In this document: one piece after another, positions 17,615 through 27,009 of the stretch
How positions within the stretch are numbered: the stretch's first letter is position 1
Layout: every line of letters starts with the position of its first letter
Assembly: GCA_029060755.1 (NCBI GenBank)
Contig: JAIDTI010000051.1
Span: 1-50,432 of the forward strand
Source of the DNA: Ruminococcus sp.
Lineage (GTDB): Bacteria; Bacillota; Clostridia; Oscillospirales; Ruminococcaceae
Length of the DNA: 50,432 bases
Reading direction: 5' to 3'
Position numbers and translations under genes: made by a program
The notes under the pieces: model-generated
The model's database searches: none
What the model was told of the DNA's origin: nothing
What the model saw: the letters and a program-made list of their open reading frames with translations, nothing else

Positions 17615-17648
17615 AATCCTCGTCCACCATGCTGGACGGGGATTTTTA
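17615..17648 (+). terminator. Strong terminator of nifJ
   Basis: AATCC-T-CGTCCA pairs with TGGACG-G-GGATT, with one T-G pair, and is followed directly by a T-run at about 17643-17647. Confidence 0.9.
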
Positions 17649-17673
17649 TAAAAAATTTTAAGGAGTATTATAT

Positions 17674-18339
17674 ATGGGTGAAATGACTGTAAAAGGCTAT
17701 GCTGAACGTGAAGTTGAGAGCGATTTAGTCAGATATAAATTTAATTTTGAAAAAAGTGATTTTTCAGTTGATGCATCTGTAAAAGCTGTATCGGCTGAAC
17801 TTGAACGTTTCCTTGAAATAATTGAAAAGAAAACAGGAATAACTCCAGATGTTTTCAGAATAGAAGATAATTCAACATCAAAAGAATATAGACCTAACTC
17901 TAATAAGGAGCAGAAATATAAAGCCAACAGAAAAATATCTGCTGTTTTTCCTATGAGTGCAAAACTTTCTGATTTGTTAATGAACATTATTGCAGAATAT
18001 GAATTTAATGTTGAAGTGGAAGAACGTTATATCGTTTCAGATATAGAGGAAATCTATAAAGAACTTCTTAAACTTGCTATTGAAGATTCAAAAAATAAAG
18101 CTGAAATGATAGCTTCATTTGCTGGAGAGAAAGTTTCGGGAATTAATAAATTAGAAATTTTAACAAATAATTTTTCTTCTTATGATGAAGATGATGAAGA
18201 TGATGAAGATGATGATGAATGTTACAGGGGATATATGCTTGATGATATTTTAAGAACTGTTAATTCAAAATCAAGTCAGATGTCATCTCCTGTAGTTAAA
18301 TTAGTCCAGAATGTTGAGATAGTGTGGAATATTGAATAA
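17674..18339 (+). CDS. SIMPL (DUF541) domain protein
   Basis: The 221-residue protein has the SIMPL pattern: an N-terminal VKGYAEREVESDLVRYKF strand and a helix with SKNKAEMIASFAGEKVSGI followed by beta-strands. Most SIMPL proteins are exported, but this one has no signal peptide and so should stay in the cytoplasm. Residues about 170-182 are almost all Asp and Glu, encoded by repeated GAT/GAA codons (about 18184-18220). SIMPL proteins have been linked to oxidative and envelope stress, but the function is not settled. AAGGAG precedes the ATG. Confidence 0.78.
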   Translation: MGEMTVKGYAEREVESDLVRYKFNFEKSDFSVDASVKAVSAELERFLEIIEKKTGITPDVFRIEDNSTSKEYRPNSNKEQKYKANRKISAVFPMSAKLSDLLMNIIAEYEFNVEVEERYIVSDIEEIYKELLKLAIEDSKNKAEMIASFAGEKVSGINKLEILTNNFSSYDEDDEDDEDDDECYRGYMLDDILRTVNSKSSQMSSPVVKLVQNVEIVWNIE

Positions 18340-18347
18340 TTTAAGTT

Positions 18348-18377
18348 CCTGTACTTTTAGAGTACGGGGATTTTTTT
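18348..18377 (+). terminator. Terminator after the SIMPL gene
   Basis: CC-T-GTACT (18348-18355) pairs with AGTAC-G-GG (18361-18368), followed by GATTTTTTT to 18377. Confidence 0.85.
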
Positions 18378-18396
18378 CTGAAAGGACAGAAATATC

Positions 18397-18819
18397 ATGA
18401 ACTTTATTGACAAGGCTTTTGAAAATCATCTTCAATGTGATGATTTTTTACGTGAAATAATGCTTAATATTTATTCGTATCCAGAAATCAGGGATATTAT
18501 TGTAAACTATCCACAATTTGTAGCTGATGCAATTGCAATTATTGACTATGATACGGATTTATCAATGGACGGCGATATATTTGTAAATGACAGTGACAAA
18601 TTTCCTGATATTATAACAGCACTGCATAATTGTGGAATTGATAATGATGTTGAAATTTTACAGCAGTTAAATGATTTATTCAATAATAATGAAGATATAT
18701 TTTGGGACGAAGGTGATGCTTTGTATAGTAAATTGCTGTGGAATACAGATATTGACAGATTCTGGGAACTGGTTAAGAATTATATCAGCAATTCATTAAG
18801 TGATTTTTATGGGACGTGA
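18397..18819 (+). CDS. Acidic hypothetical protein, tentatively DUF4375-like
   Basis: The 140-residue protein is acidic, soluble and mostly helical, and ends with several aromatic residues. Its central part (PDIITALHNCGIDNDVEILQ) resembles the helical repeat of DUF4375/DMP19-type proteins, but the match is weak and I do not assign a function. GAAAGGAC precedes the ATG. The phosphopantetheinyl transferase gene starts four bases after its stop, so the two are probably cotranscribed. Confidence 0.7.
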   Translation: MNFIDKAFENHLQCDDFLREIMLNIYSYPEIRDIIVNYPQFVADAIAIIDYDTDLSMDGDIFVNDSDKFPDIITALHNCGIDNDVEILQQLNDLFNNNEDIFWDEGDALYSKLLWNTDIDRFWELVKNYISNSLSDFYGT

Positions 18820-18823
18820 TAAA

Positions 18824-19366
18824 ATGCTGATGATTTCAATAAAAGATATTCCGAAAAAAGAACAACATACCCATGCACATAATCTTCTGCGTGAATGTCT
18901 TAAACCGCTGAATATTGACTACTCCGAAAATATAGAGATAACAAAAAATAAATATGGCAAGCCGTCACTTACAGATTTTCCAGATATAAAATATAATCTC
19001 TCTCATGCTGACGGCATAGCATCTTGTATTATTTCTGATGTTGAATGTGGTATCGACTGCGAGAACGTCCGTGAATACCGTCCGAATGTGTTGAAACGTG
19101 CTTTTTCTGATGACGAAAGAAATATGATTCTCTCCGCACCTGACAATCAGCGTGATTTGCTGTTTTTCCGCTTGTGGACGCTCAAAGAAGCGTACATAAA
19201 AGCTATCGGAATTGGTCTTTCGTTTCCGTTGAATGAGGTGAATTTTTCATTTGCGGACGGTAAAATCGTCTCAAACATAAAAGACTACAGATTCAGGCAA
19301 TATATATTAAAAGAAAAAAAGTACATTGTGTCTATTTGTGAACAAATTGTAAACATTTCCGCTTAA
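18824..19366 (+). CDS. 4'-phosphopantetheinyl transferase, Sfp family
   Basis: This enzyme type attaches the phosphopantetheine arm of CoA to carrier proteins. The two signature motifs are present: GIDCENVRE (magnesium binding) and WTLKEAYIKAIGIGL. An N-terminal segment with KYGKPSL and NLSHADG is typical of Sfp. The length of 180 residues is at the short end of the family. I placed the start at the ATG at 18824; an ATG at 18809 is possible, and no strong ribosome binding site decides between them. No polyketide or peptide synthetase lies in the window, so the carrier protein served is unknown. Confidence 0.9.
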   Translation: MLMISIKDIPKKEQHTHAHNLLRECLKPLNIDYSENIEITKNKYGKPSLTDFPDIKYNLSHADGIASCIISDVECGIDCENVREYRPNVLKRAFSDDERNMILSAPDNQRDLLFFRLWTLKEAYIKAIGIGLSFPLNEVNFSFADGKIVSNIKDYRFRQYILKEKKYIVSICEQIVNISA

Positions 19367-19368
19367 TC

Positions 19369-19428
19369 TTGACTTTTTGCTTCAAAAGGATTATACTATT
19401 ATTAGCACTCAAAGGTGGAGAGTGCTAA
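19369..19428 (+). promoter_or_regulatory. Sigma-A promoter plus perfect CIRCE operator of htpG
   Basis: TTGACT (19369-19374) and TATACT (19392-19397) have a 17-base spacer. Immediately downstream is TTAGCACTC-N9-GAGTGCTAA (19402-19428), a perfect copy of CIRCE, the site bound by the heat-shock repressor HrcA. The site overlaps the expected transcription start, so HrcA binding should block htpG. Confidence 0.93.
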
Positions 19429-19452
19429 TAATTTTACTGGAGATGTTGAAAA

Positions 19453-21357
19453 ATGGAAACTAAACAATTCAAGGCTGAATCTCAGAAACTTCTTGATATG
19501 ATGATTCATTCAATCTACACACATAAGGAAATTTTCCTCCGTGAACTTATTTCAAATGCAAGTGATGCTATAGACAAGCTTTATTTCAAGTCTCTCACAG
19601 ATGATAAGGTGGGTCTTAACAAGCAGGATTTCGCAATCTGGATTTCTGCTGATAAGGAAAATAATACTCTCAAAATTACCGATAATGGTATCGGTATGAC
19701 TGCTGAAGAACTTGAAAACAATTTGGGTACAATTGCAAGCAGTGGCTCACTTAAATTCAAGAGTGAAAACAATCTTACAGAAGAAAGTCAGATTATCGGA
19801 CAGTTTGGTGTTGGGTTCTATTCTGCATTTATGGTTGCAAAGAAAGTTACTGTAATTTCAAAAGCTTATGGCTCTGATACTGCTTATAAATGGGAGTCGG
19901 AGGGCGTTGACGGCTACACAATTTCTGAAACTGAAAAAGAAAGTGTCGGAACAGAAATCACTCTTGAACTTATTGAAGATACAGAGGACGAAAAATACAG
20001 TGAGTTCCTCGACACATACCGCATAAAAGGTCTCGTCAGCAAGTATTCTGATTATATCCGTTTCCCTGTTAAAATGGAAGTTACCCACAGCAGACCTGTT
20101 GAGCAGACAGAAGAAGAAAAAAGTGCAGGAAAAGCACCTGAATATGAAGAATATACTGAAGTTGAAACTCTCAACAGCATGATTCCGCTATGGAAAAAAA
20201 GCAAGTCCGAACTCAAAGAAGAAGATTACAAGCACTTCTATACAGAAAAGTTCTACGATTATAATGACCCTCTGAAATATTCTCATGTAATAAATGAGGG
20301 TATGCCAAGCTATAATGCACTCTTGTATATTCCGTCAAAAGCTCCGTTTGATTTCTATTCAAAAGAGTATGAAAAAGGCTTACAGCTTTATTCAAACGGC
20401 GTATTAATCATGGACAAGTGTGCTGATTTGCTTCCTGATTATTTCGGATTTGTAAAAGGTCTTGTTGACAGTGAGGACTTATCGCTCAATATTTCCCGTG
20501 AAATGCTCCAGCACGACAGACAGCTGAAAGTTATTGCAAAGAGTATTGAAAAAACTGTCAGCAATGAACTCAAAGACATGATTAAAAATGACCGTGAAAA
20601 ATATGAGGAGTTCTGGAAAGCCTTTGGTTTACAGCTTAAATTCGGTGTGTACAGCGATTATGGCATGAATAAGGAAAAATTGCAGGATTTACTCCTTTTC
20701 ACATCATCAAACGGAAAACTTGTTACACTTGACGAATATGTTACAGCTATGAGTGAGGAGCAGAAGTATATTTATTATGCTACTGGTGAAAGCATTGCAC
20801 GTATTGAACAGCTTCCGCAGACTGAACTTGTAAAAGATAAGGGATTTGAAATTCTCTATCTTACAGATAATGTTGACGAGTTTGCAATAAAAACTCTCAT
20901 GAATTATAAAGAAAAAGAGTTCAGAAATGTATCTGCTGATGATTTAGGTATCGAAGATACAAAGAGTGAAGAAGAAGTCAAGGCAAAAGAAGAAGAAAAT
21001 GCTGATATGCTTAAAGATATGGCTGAATTAATCGGCGAAGAAAAGGTTGCAAAGGTTATTATTTCAAAGCGTCTTAAGTCTCACCCTGTATGCCTTACAA
21101 GTGAGGGCGAAATTACTCTTGAAATGGAAAAGGTGCTTAACTCCATGCCGGGCGACCAGAAAGTAAAGGCAAAGAGAGTTCTTGAAATCAATCCTGAACA
21201 TGAAATATTCAGAAAACTCCAGTCCGTTTCAGATTCAGGCGACAAGGACAAGCTTGCTAAATATGCAAATCTTCTCTATACCCAAGCACTTCTTATTGAA
21301 GGTATGCCTGTTGAGAATCCTGTTGAATTTTCAAACCTGATTTGTGAATTGATGTAA
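19453..21357 (+). CDS. htpG: Chaperone HtpG (bacterial Hsp90)
   Basis: HtpG is an ATP-driven dimeric chaperone. The 634-residue protein has the GHKL ATPase domain with [13 protein letters not shown] (about 33-45), DNGIGMT and [13 protein letters not shown], the middle domain with SREMLQHDR, and the C-terminal dimerisation domain. Its length fits the family. It is monocistronic, between a CIRCE-controlled promoter and a terminator. Direct HrcA control differs from Bacillus subtilis, in which htpG is not a CIRCE gene. Confidence 0.97.
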   Translation: METKQFKAESQKLLDMMIHSIYTHKEIFLRELISNASDAIDKLYFKSLTDDKVGLNKQDFAIWISADKENNTLKITDNGIGMTAEELENNLGTIASSGSLKFKSENNLTEESQIIGQFGVGFYSAFMVAKKVTVISKAYGSDTAYKWESEGVDGYTISETEKESVGTEITLELIEDTEDEKYSEFLDTYRIKGLVSKYSDYIRFPVKMEVTHSRPVEQTEEEKSAGKAPEYEEYTEVETLNSMIPLWKKSKSELKEEDYKHFYTEKFYDYNDPLKYSHVINEGMPSYNALLYIPSKAPFDFYSKEYEKGLQLYSNGVLIMDKCADLLPDYFGFVKGLVDSEDLSLNISREMLQHDRQLKVIAKSIEKTVSNELKDMIKNDREKYEEFWKAFGLQLKFGVYSDYGMNKEKLQDLLLFTSSNGKLVTLDEYVTAMSEEQKYIYYATGESIARIEQLPQTELVKDKGFEILYLTDNVDEFAIKTLMNYKEKEFRNVSADDLGIEDTKSEEEVKAKEEENADMLKDMAELIGEEKVAKVIISKRLKSHPVCLTSEGEITLEMEKVLNSMPGDQKVKAKRVLEINPEHEIFRKLQSVSDSGDKDKLAKYANLLYTQALLIEGMPVENPVEFSNLICELM

Positions 21358-21366
21358 AAAAATAAA

Positions 21367-21404
21367 GGGAGCATTTCATTTTCTGAATGCTCCCTTGTTG
21401 TTTT
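21367..21404. terminator. Bidirectional terminator between htpG and the GH94 gene
   Basis: GGGAGCATT (21367-21375) and AATGCTCCC (21386-21394) form a perfect stem; TTGTTGTTTT follows and an A-rich stretch precedes it. Confidence 0.85.
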
Positions 21405-21412
21405 GGTGATTA

Positions 21413-23809
21413 TCAGCCAAGTACAACTGTTATTTCATTTATATCAGCAAGCTTGTCAGCAGAAATATAATTTCCGTCAAGTTTTTCGCCGTTGAGTGTG
21501 ATTTCTTTTACACCACTCTGAACGTGTGCAGAGTTGTCAAATGTAATGTTGAGTTTTTTGCCACGGAAATTTTTTTCAATTCTGAATCCGTCCCATGATG
21601 CAGGAATTGACGGTGCAATTTTAAGTCCGTCAGCATCAGGGCGCATACCGCATATACCCTCAACACAACCTACCATGACTGTAGATGCTGTACCTGTAAG
21701 CCAGTGAACGTGTGAGCGACCCTCAAACGGTGATGCTTTTGATTCGGTGAACTGTCCGTGTACGTAAGGCTCCATTACACGGATTTCAGCTTTTTCATTC
21801 ATTGATGCAGGTGAACTTTCCATGAAGTACTCAAATGCTCTGTCACCGTTGCCCATAAGTGCTTCGGCAAGAATAAGCCAGCCCTGCGACTGTGAGAATA
21901 TACCGCCATTTTCCTTTGTATCATCGTTGAATATGTGCATCAATGCACCGTCGAAATAGTGGTCTTTATATGGCGGTTCAAGAAGTTTTGCACCATATGG
22001 AGTATTAAGGATATTATGTACACTATCCATAGCTTTTTCAGCCTGTTCAGGTTTGGCAAATCCCGAAATAACGCTCCATGACTGCGGATTGAGCCACATA
22101 TTAGCTTCAGGGTCTTTCTTTGCACCAACTATAACGCCGTCTTCACGGATACCACGGATAAATCTGTCTTCATCCCAGCACTTTTCAAGTGATTCAGCAA
22201 GTTTTGCCTGTACACCGTTTATATAGTTGATATAGACTGTATCGTCTTTTGTTTCTGCCATATCTTTTATTACATTCATGGCATAGTATAACTGAAATGC
22301 GACAAATGTAGACTCACCCTTTGCACCAAGTCTAAGACAGTCATTCCAGTCAGCGTGTAAACCTGCCGGCATATCATGTACACCAAGATGCTCCATTGAA
22401 AAACGGATTGCGTTTTTGAGATGGTCGTATACTGTAGCTTCTCCGCCATTAGCATATACTATAACTTCATCTAAAAATGCCTTGTTTCCGCTTTCGCCAA
22501 TATATTTGACAATAGTCGGGAAAAGCCAGAGTGCATCATCTGCACGATATGAGGGGTGACCTGTTTCCTTTACGTATTCAGGGTCATCAGGAGTATTTTC
22601 GTGACCTGCATTGTGATTGAACTTTACAAGCGGAAGTCCACCACCATTATCAACCTGTGCAGAAAGCATAAATCTGATTTTTTCAGCAGCCATTTCAGGA
22701 TTGAGATGTATAATGCCCTGAATATCCTGAACTGTATCACGATAGCCATAGCCGTTGCGAAGTCCGCAGTATACAAAAGAAGCTGCTCTTGACCATATAA
22801 ATGTGATAAAGCACTGATAAGCGTTCCATACATTTATCATGTTGTTGAACTCTGCTGACGGTGTTTCAACCTTGAAATTTGAAAGCTGTGTATGCCAGTA
22901 GTTTTTGAGTTCTGCAATTTCTGCATCAACTTTTCCAGCTGTCTTGTATTCGTTGAGAATAGCTGTAGCCTGCATATTGTCACGCTGTCCGACAATGTAT
23001 ATAAATTCTCTTGTTTCGCCCGGAGCAAGAGTTATATCACTCTGCAAAGCTCCACATGAATTGGAATTGTAGTTCAAGCCGTTATTGCATCTGCCTGATT
23101 CAACTGCAATAGGATTTGAATATGTTCTGTAAGCACCAATAAAGTCGCTTAGTGAGCCGTTGTATGCGGAAATATCAGCACCAACCATTCCAAAGAAGCG
23201 TTCCTGATGATTTGAGCCTGTTTCGTCTCTGCCGTCATTTTCGTTGATATGCTGTACAATTTTGTTTTCCTCAAAGCTTGTACGGGAAATGAAAAGTGTG
23301 TACTGTAAATTTACCTGGTCTTGCTCGTAGTTGTTTTCATTGGTGAACTCGCAGAAGCCGTATACTGATAATTTACGTTCAGTATCAGAATTATTTGTAA
23401 CTTTTGCCCTCCATACTTCATATGTCTTGCCATATGGTACATAATAAGTTACTTCAGAGCCGATTTCTCTGTATTTAGCAGAAATTACAGTGTAGGCTGT
23501 ACCATGGCGGCACTCTGATTTATACTTGTCAAGGGGCTTGCCTACAGGCTGCCATGATGCAGACCAGTAATCGCCGTCTGAATTGTCACGGATATAGATA
23601 TAGCGTCCGGGAAGTGCCATATCGGAATTGAAACGGTAACGCAGAATACGTCCGTTTGCACCGGATTTTACAAAGCTGTATCCTGCGGCATTGTTTGAAA
23701 TCATAGCACCATATTCAGGGTCGCCAAGATAGTTTGCCCAAGGAGCAGGCGTTGCAGGATTTGTAATTACATACTCCTTGTTTTCGAGGTCGAAATGTCC
23801 ATAGTTCAT
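21413..23809 (-). CDS. GH94 cellobiose phosphorylase
   Basis: The 798-residue enzyme belongs to glycoside hydrolase family 94, which splits a beta-glucoside with phosphate to give glucose 1-phosphate. The start MNYGHFDLENKEYVITNPAT and the catalytic HADWNDCLRLG near residue 487 match cellobiose phosphorylases of this family. There is no signal peptide, so it works in the cytoplasm on imported cellobiose. This fits a cellulose-using Ruminococcus, since phosphorolysis saves ATP. AGGAG precedes the ATG, and the gene has its own promoter. Cellobiose as substrate is by family resemblance; other GH94 substrates cannot be ruled out by eye. Confidence 0.93.
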   Translation of the reverse strand: MNYGHFDLENKEYVITNPATPAPWANYLGDPEYGAMISNNAAGYSFVKSGANGRILRYRFNSDMALPGRYIYIRDNSDGDYWSASWQPVGKPLDKYKSECRHGTAYTVISAKYREIGSEVTYYVPYGKTYEVWRAKVTNNSDTERKLSVYGFCEFTNENNYEQDQVNLQYTLFISRTSFEENKIVQHINENDGRDETGSNHQERFFGMVGADISAYNGSLSDFIGAYRTYSNPIAVESGRCNNGLNYNSNSCGALQSDITLAPGETREFIYIVGQRDNMQATAILNEYKTAGKVDAEIAELKNYWHTQLSNFKVETPSAEFNNMINVWNAYQCFITFIWSRAASFVYCGLRNGYGYRDTVQDIQGIIHLNPEMAAEKIRFMLSAQVDNGGGLPLVKFNHNAGHENTPDDPEYVKETGHPSYRADDALWLFPTIVKYIGESGNKAFLDEVIVYANGGEATVYDHLKNAIRFSMEHLGVHDMPAGLHADWNDCLRLGAKGESTFVAFQLYYAMNVIKDMAETKDDTVYINYINGVQAKLAESLEKCWDEDRFIRGIREDGVIVGAKKDPEANMWLNPQSWSVISGFAKPEQAEKAMDSVHNILNTPYGAKLLEPPYKDHYFDGALMHIFNDDTKENGGIFSQSQGWLILAEALMGNGDRAFEYFMESSPASMNEKAEIRVMEPYVHGQFTESKASPFEGRSHVHWLTGTASTVMVGCVEGICGMRPDADGLKIAPSIPASWDGFRIEKNFRGKKLNITFDNSAHVQSGVKEITLNGEKLDGNYISADKLADINEITVVLG

Positions 23810-23850
23810 AATTTTTTCTCCTTACATATTTTTTCAAAGGCATATAATTA

Positions 23851-23879
23851 ATTATATCATATTCTGTTAAATTCTGCAA
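23851..23879 (-). promoter_or_regulatory. Sigma-A promoter of the GH94 gene
   Basis: TTGCAG (23879-23874) and TATAAT (23856-23851), read on the minus strand, are spaced by 17 bases. Confidence 0.75.
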
Positions 23880-23909
23880 TAGTTTTACAGATTATTTTTT
23901 TATTCTTCT

Positions 23910-24353
23910 TTAGTCAGTATAGTCCGAAAACTGAAAACAATCAATATAACAGTCTGCATTGTGCAATTTAAGAATAATATTATTGAAATACCAGCCTATA
24001 TCAGTGATATTATTGCTGTCACTGACAGTCTGCCTGTTAATATTCAAAGACAATATAATTTCAGTTGTTGTTTCAGCTAACAGTGAAATCCCAATATCTG
24101 AATGTTCATAAAAAAGATTGATGCCAACTTTTTCGGAATTATTCTGTTTCTGCAATATCAGTTCCGTTAAATCACTGTCACTCATTATTGAAGTCTGCCA
24201 GTTATATTGGTCATTGTCTCCCAATGGTAGAAATTCGGTAAGATTATTTTTATTGCGGACTCTCCAGCCTGTTTTTCTGAATATTTCTATAATATCAGCT
24301 ATATTTCGGGAATATCTTCTGCAATCAAGTACTATCATAGCCTCTCTTGACAA
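23910..24353 (-). CDS. Hypothetical protein, last gene of the amidohydrolase operon
   Basis: I do not recognise this 147-residue protein. It is soluble, with no membrane segment, and has alternating beta and helical sequence. The TTG at 24353 is the likely start, since AAGGAG lies about ten bases before it; the in-frame ATG at 24338 has a purine-rich site that is too close. It lies 34 bases after the preceding gene and appears to end the operon. The 100 bases beyond it contain only the GH94 promoter. Confidence 0.6.
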   Translation of the reverse strand: MSREAMIVLDCRRYSRNIADIIEIFRKTGWRVRNKNNLTEFLPLGDNDQYNWQTSIMSDSDLTELILQKQNNSEKVGINLFYEHSDIGISLLAETTTEIILSLNINRQTVSDSNNITDIGWYFNNIILKLHNADCYIDCFQFSDYTD

Positions 24354-24387
24354 AATATTTCAACTCCTTTTGTCCTCACTGAAATGA

Positions 24388-24723
24388 TTACGAAAAGTCC
24401 ATGCACATAAGAACATATTCTTCATCAGGATTCACTTTTTCCGCAAAATACTGCAATTTATCGGGATAGTATTCTTTAAGGAACAGCAGAAGATTACTGC
24501 CTTTGAATGTAATATCGCAGTTTGCACACCATTCCAATTTTATGCTTTCAGCATATGGAACTTCATTTTTTTCCGCCATATGCCATATTTTCAATACTGC
24601 ATCAAATCCCATATCTATCACGGCGTTTTCAAGTCCTTCGCCTTTTATCTTCACAAATCTTGTTGCAGGTAAATCAAAGCCACATTCATGAAGTATTTCC
24701 AAATCAGATTCAAATGTATCCAT
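24388..24723 (-). CDS. Small hypothetical protein
   Basis: This is a 111-residue acidic soluble protein with a CANC pair near residue 67 and no recognised domain. AAGGAG precedes the ATG. It lies 18 bases after the tail-anchored protein gene, within the leftward operon. Its function is unknown. Confidence 0.65.
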   Translation of the reverse strand: MDTFESDLEILHECGFDLPATRFVKIKGEGLENAVIDMGFDAVLKIWHMAEKNEVPYAESIKLEWCANCDITFKGSNLLLFLKEYYPDKLQYFAEKVNPDEEYVLMCMDFS

Positions 24724-24741
24724 AATATTGCTCCTTTCAAG

Positions 24742-25356
24742 TTATATTGCAAGTATTATACCTATGATAATACATACAATGCAGAATATTGTACCACCGT
24801 CGATTTTTGTTAAATAATAGAAACCTTTACGTGGTTGGTTTCCGCTATGTGCATACTCGTTTGTAAGATAATTTACTTTGTCCCATATTTCTTCGCTGAA
24901 AAGTTCAGTACGGTTTTTTATGTAATTTTCATTATCCGACAAGAACAACTGTACAATCGGTGTAAAATCAACATATCTGTTATAATAATTTGAGCCGATA
25001 TTAATATCCTTTGCAATTTTCGAGCCGTATTTATATATATTTGACGTAACAAGTCTTGAGCCTGTTTTAAGATTGTACATTTCCGCAAGAACATCAGGAA
25101 ATTCCAGAAAAACAACACCGTCCATTTCATCTGAATATGCCGAAATAATAAGCGGATTTACAGAATAAACAATGGCTGGTTGAGTATCTCCGTTTATCAT
25201 ATAGTCATTTATGCGGTTGAAATTATTGTTGTACTGCATTTTCCTGATAAATGACACCTTTAATATTTTGTCACGTATCTGCTTGAATTTTTCTTTTGAA
25301 AGTTCTGCATTTCCCGCATTTTCAGCACGGGTGTTCGAGTCAACATATTTTCCCAT
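24742..25356 (-). CDS. Tail-anchored hypothetical protein
   Basis: The 204-residue protein has a soluble body (1-180) and a single hydrophobic segment at the extreme C-terminus (about 186-204), so it is probably held at the membrane facing the cytoplasm. The N-terminal 40 residues are charged and helical. No family is recognised. TAGGAGG stands before the ATG. It lies 16 bases after the amidohydrolase gene in the same operon. Confidence 0.7.
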   Translation of the reverse strand: MGKYVDSNTRAENAGNAELSKEKFKQIRDKILKVSFIRKMQYNNNFNRINDYMINGDTQPAIVYSVNPLIISAYSDEMDGVVFLEFPDVLAEMYNLKTGSRLVTSNIYKYGSKIAKDINIGSNYYNRYVDFTPIVQLFLSDNENYIKNRTELFSEEIWDKVNYLTNEYAHSGNQPRKGFYYLTKIDGGTIFCIVCIIIGIILAI

Positions 25357-25372
25357 AAAATCCTCCTAAGAT

Positions 25373-26197
25373 TTAGTTGTCATATTTATTTACAAGTTTT
25401 TCGGCATTTTTATAGAATATTTTTTCTTTTTCCTCATATGTAAGAGGTAATGAATTTATCATATCTATCTCATTCTGCGGATTATCCCATGGTGCATCAC
25501 TTCCGAAAAGTACCTTGTCCGCACCGTGATTCTGTATTATCCTTAAAAGCTGTTCGTGATTCACATATCTTGACAGCATACTTACGTCAAGAAAAATATT
25601 ATCATATTTTCCTGCTATGTATTCCTCAACTTCATCAAATAACAACATACCTCCGAGGTGTGCCGCAACTATGGTTAAATCGGGAACTTTTTCCGCAACA
25701 TATGCAATACTTTTCGGAGTTGCAAGTATTTCATCTTTGCAGAGCGGGTCAAATCCTGCATGGAATACGGCAATAAGACCCAATTCGGCAATTTTTCGGT
25801 AAATCGGAATCATACGGCTTTCATCAGGACGGAAATGCTGATATTCCGAGTGGAATTTGATTCCGTAGAGTCCGAGCGATTTTATGCGTTCAAGCTCCTG
25901 AAAAATATCATCTGCATCGGGGTGAACAGTTCCGCAGCAGAATATATTTTCTTCCATTATTTCAGCAGCCCAGTTGTTTATTGTTGTCTGTTGAGATGAT
26001 TTTGTTGCAATGGGCAGAATCATTGTCTTTTCGATACCATATTTCTGCATATTCTGCTTTAATCCGTTCAGTGTTCCGTCTGTACATGGTGTGATTTCTC
26101 CGATTTCTGATTTTTCAGCCGTGAGAGCAAGTGAACTCATAGCCCTTTTTGCAAGTGTATCTGTAAAGGCGTGTGTGTGAAAATCAAAGTATGTCAT
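25373..26197 (-). CDS. Metal-dependent hydrolase, amidohydrolase-2 type TIM barrel
   Basis: The 274-residue protein has the metal-binding FDFHTHAF at its N-terminus, IKFHSEY and VFHAGFDP in the middle, VAAHLGG, and a late LFGSDAPW with the catalytic Asp. These are in the order expected for amidohydrolase-2 enzymes (decarboxylases and lactonases). The exact substrate is unknown. The ATG at 26197 is chosen because AAGGAG precedes it at normal spacing and because it overlaps the stop of the ArsR gene by four bases (ATGA). This coupling suggests that the metal-sensing regulator and this metal enzyme are made together. Confidence 0.82.
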   Translation of the reverse strand: MTYFDFHTHAFTDTLAKRAMSSLALTAEKSEIGEITPCTDGTLNGLKQNMQKYGIEKTMILPIATKSSQQTTINNWAAEIMEENIFCCGTVHPDADDIFQELERIKSLGLYGIKFHSEYQHFRPDESRMIPIYRKIAELGLIAVFHAGFDPLCKDEILATPKSIAYVAEKVPDLTIVAAHLGGMLLFDEVEEYIAGKYDNIFLDVSMLSRYVNHEQLLRIIQNHGADKVLFGSDAPWDNPQNEIDMINSLPLTYEEKEKIFYKNAEKLVNKYDN

Positions 26198-26532
26198 GAT
26201 TTCTGCTCCTTTACATGTTCCATTGCACAATAGAAGATTTTCTGTACATGAGCATCACAAAGTGAATAAAAAATAGTTTTTCCGCTTCTTCTTGCTTTTA
26301 CAAGCCGTGCCTGTTTCAGAACTCTTAATTGATGTGAAATTGCTGATTGTGTCATTTCAAGAAGATTTGCTATTTCATATACACACATTTCTTTCTGGAC
26401 AAGTACAAAGATAATGCGTATTCTTGTCTGGTCGCCGAACACTTTAAGAAGTTCAGCTACATCATAAAGCACATTTTCATCAGGCATAATTTCTGATATT
26501 TTTTCATCTGTGATATTTTCCAATTTTGTCAC
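26194..26532 (-). CDS. ArsR/SmtB-family metal-responsive repressor
   Basis: The 112-residue winged-helix protein has the ArsR core (FGDQTRIRIIFVL) and the recognition helix TQSAISHQLRVLKQARLV. Near the C-terminus, Asp, His two later, His at +13 and Glu at +16 (DAHVQKIFYCAMEHVKE) reproduce the alpha-5 zinc site of SmtB/CzrA proteins. The alpha-3 Cys pair of CadC-type sensors is incomplete (MCVYEIA). It is therefore probably a zinc-type sensor. It sits in the operon it most likely controls, with no metal exporter beside it. Confidence 0.87.
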   Translation of the reverse strand: MTKLENITDEKISEIMPDENVLYDVAELLKVFGDQTRIRIIFVLVQKEMCVYEIANLLEMTQSAISHQLRVLKQARLVKARRSGKTIFYSLCDAHVQKIFYCAMEHVKEQKS

Positions 26533-26538
26533 GCTCCT

Positions 26539-26976
26539 TTATAAAATTGCTGCAAATGAGATTATCTGTAGTGAAAAATATACCGCCGCAATACTGAAAA
26601 TAAGTCCGATAACGCAGGTTAATATTGACCATATATCAAATACTTTGTTTAATTTTTTGCTGTAACGGACTTTATAAGTGTGATTTGTCCTGTAGGCAAT
26701 ACCTGATTCACAAGGAAACACGCATGGATATTCTTCACCGTCAATGCGGTAATAAGCAACATTGAATTTATAGCCTTCAGGCTTTCCCTTACAGATAAAT
26801 TCAGCTTTTTTGGATTTAGTAAAGAGAAGATTAAGGCAGAAATATAAAAACAACAACAGCATTGCAATAATTGCAAGTTCAATAAGTGCAAGACCGCCCG
26901 TAATAAGCATTTCATTACTTATTCCAAGAATTTTACAGAATACTATTATTACAATCAATGCCACTAAAAATTCCAT
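26539..26976 (-). CDS. Membrane protein with DUF3592-like topology
   Basis: The 145-residue protein has two hydrophobic segments at the N-terminus, a short beta-rich domain (YRIDGEEYPC ... YKVRYSKK) and one C-terminal membrane segment. This pattern is seen in DUF3592-like proteins, and the gene at 34760 has a similar layout. The ATG at 26976 follows GGAG by eight bases. It is the first gene of the leftward operon and precedes the ArsR gene by six bases. Its function is unknown. Confidence 0.7.
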   Translation of the reverse strand: MEFLVALIVIIVFCKILGISNEMLITGGLALIELAIIAMLLLFLYFCLNLLFTKSKKAEFICKGKPEGYKFNVAYYRIDGEEYPCVFPCESGIAYRTNHTYKVRYSKKLNKVFDIWSILTCVIGLIFSIAAVYFSLQIISFAAIL

Positions 26977-27009
26977 TAAATCAACTCCGCTAACAGATAT
27001 ATTAATTTT

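Noticed and set aside
18184-18220. GAT/GAA repeat as a regulatory or microsatellite element
   Set aside because: It encodes an uninterrupted Asp/Glu run inside the SIMPL gene, in frame, with intact protein on both sides.
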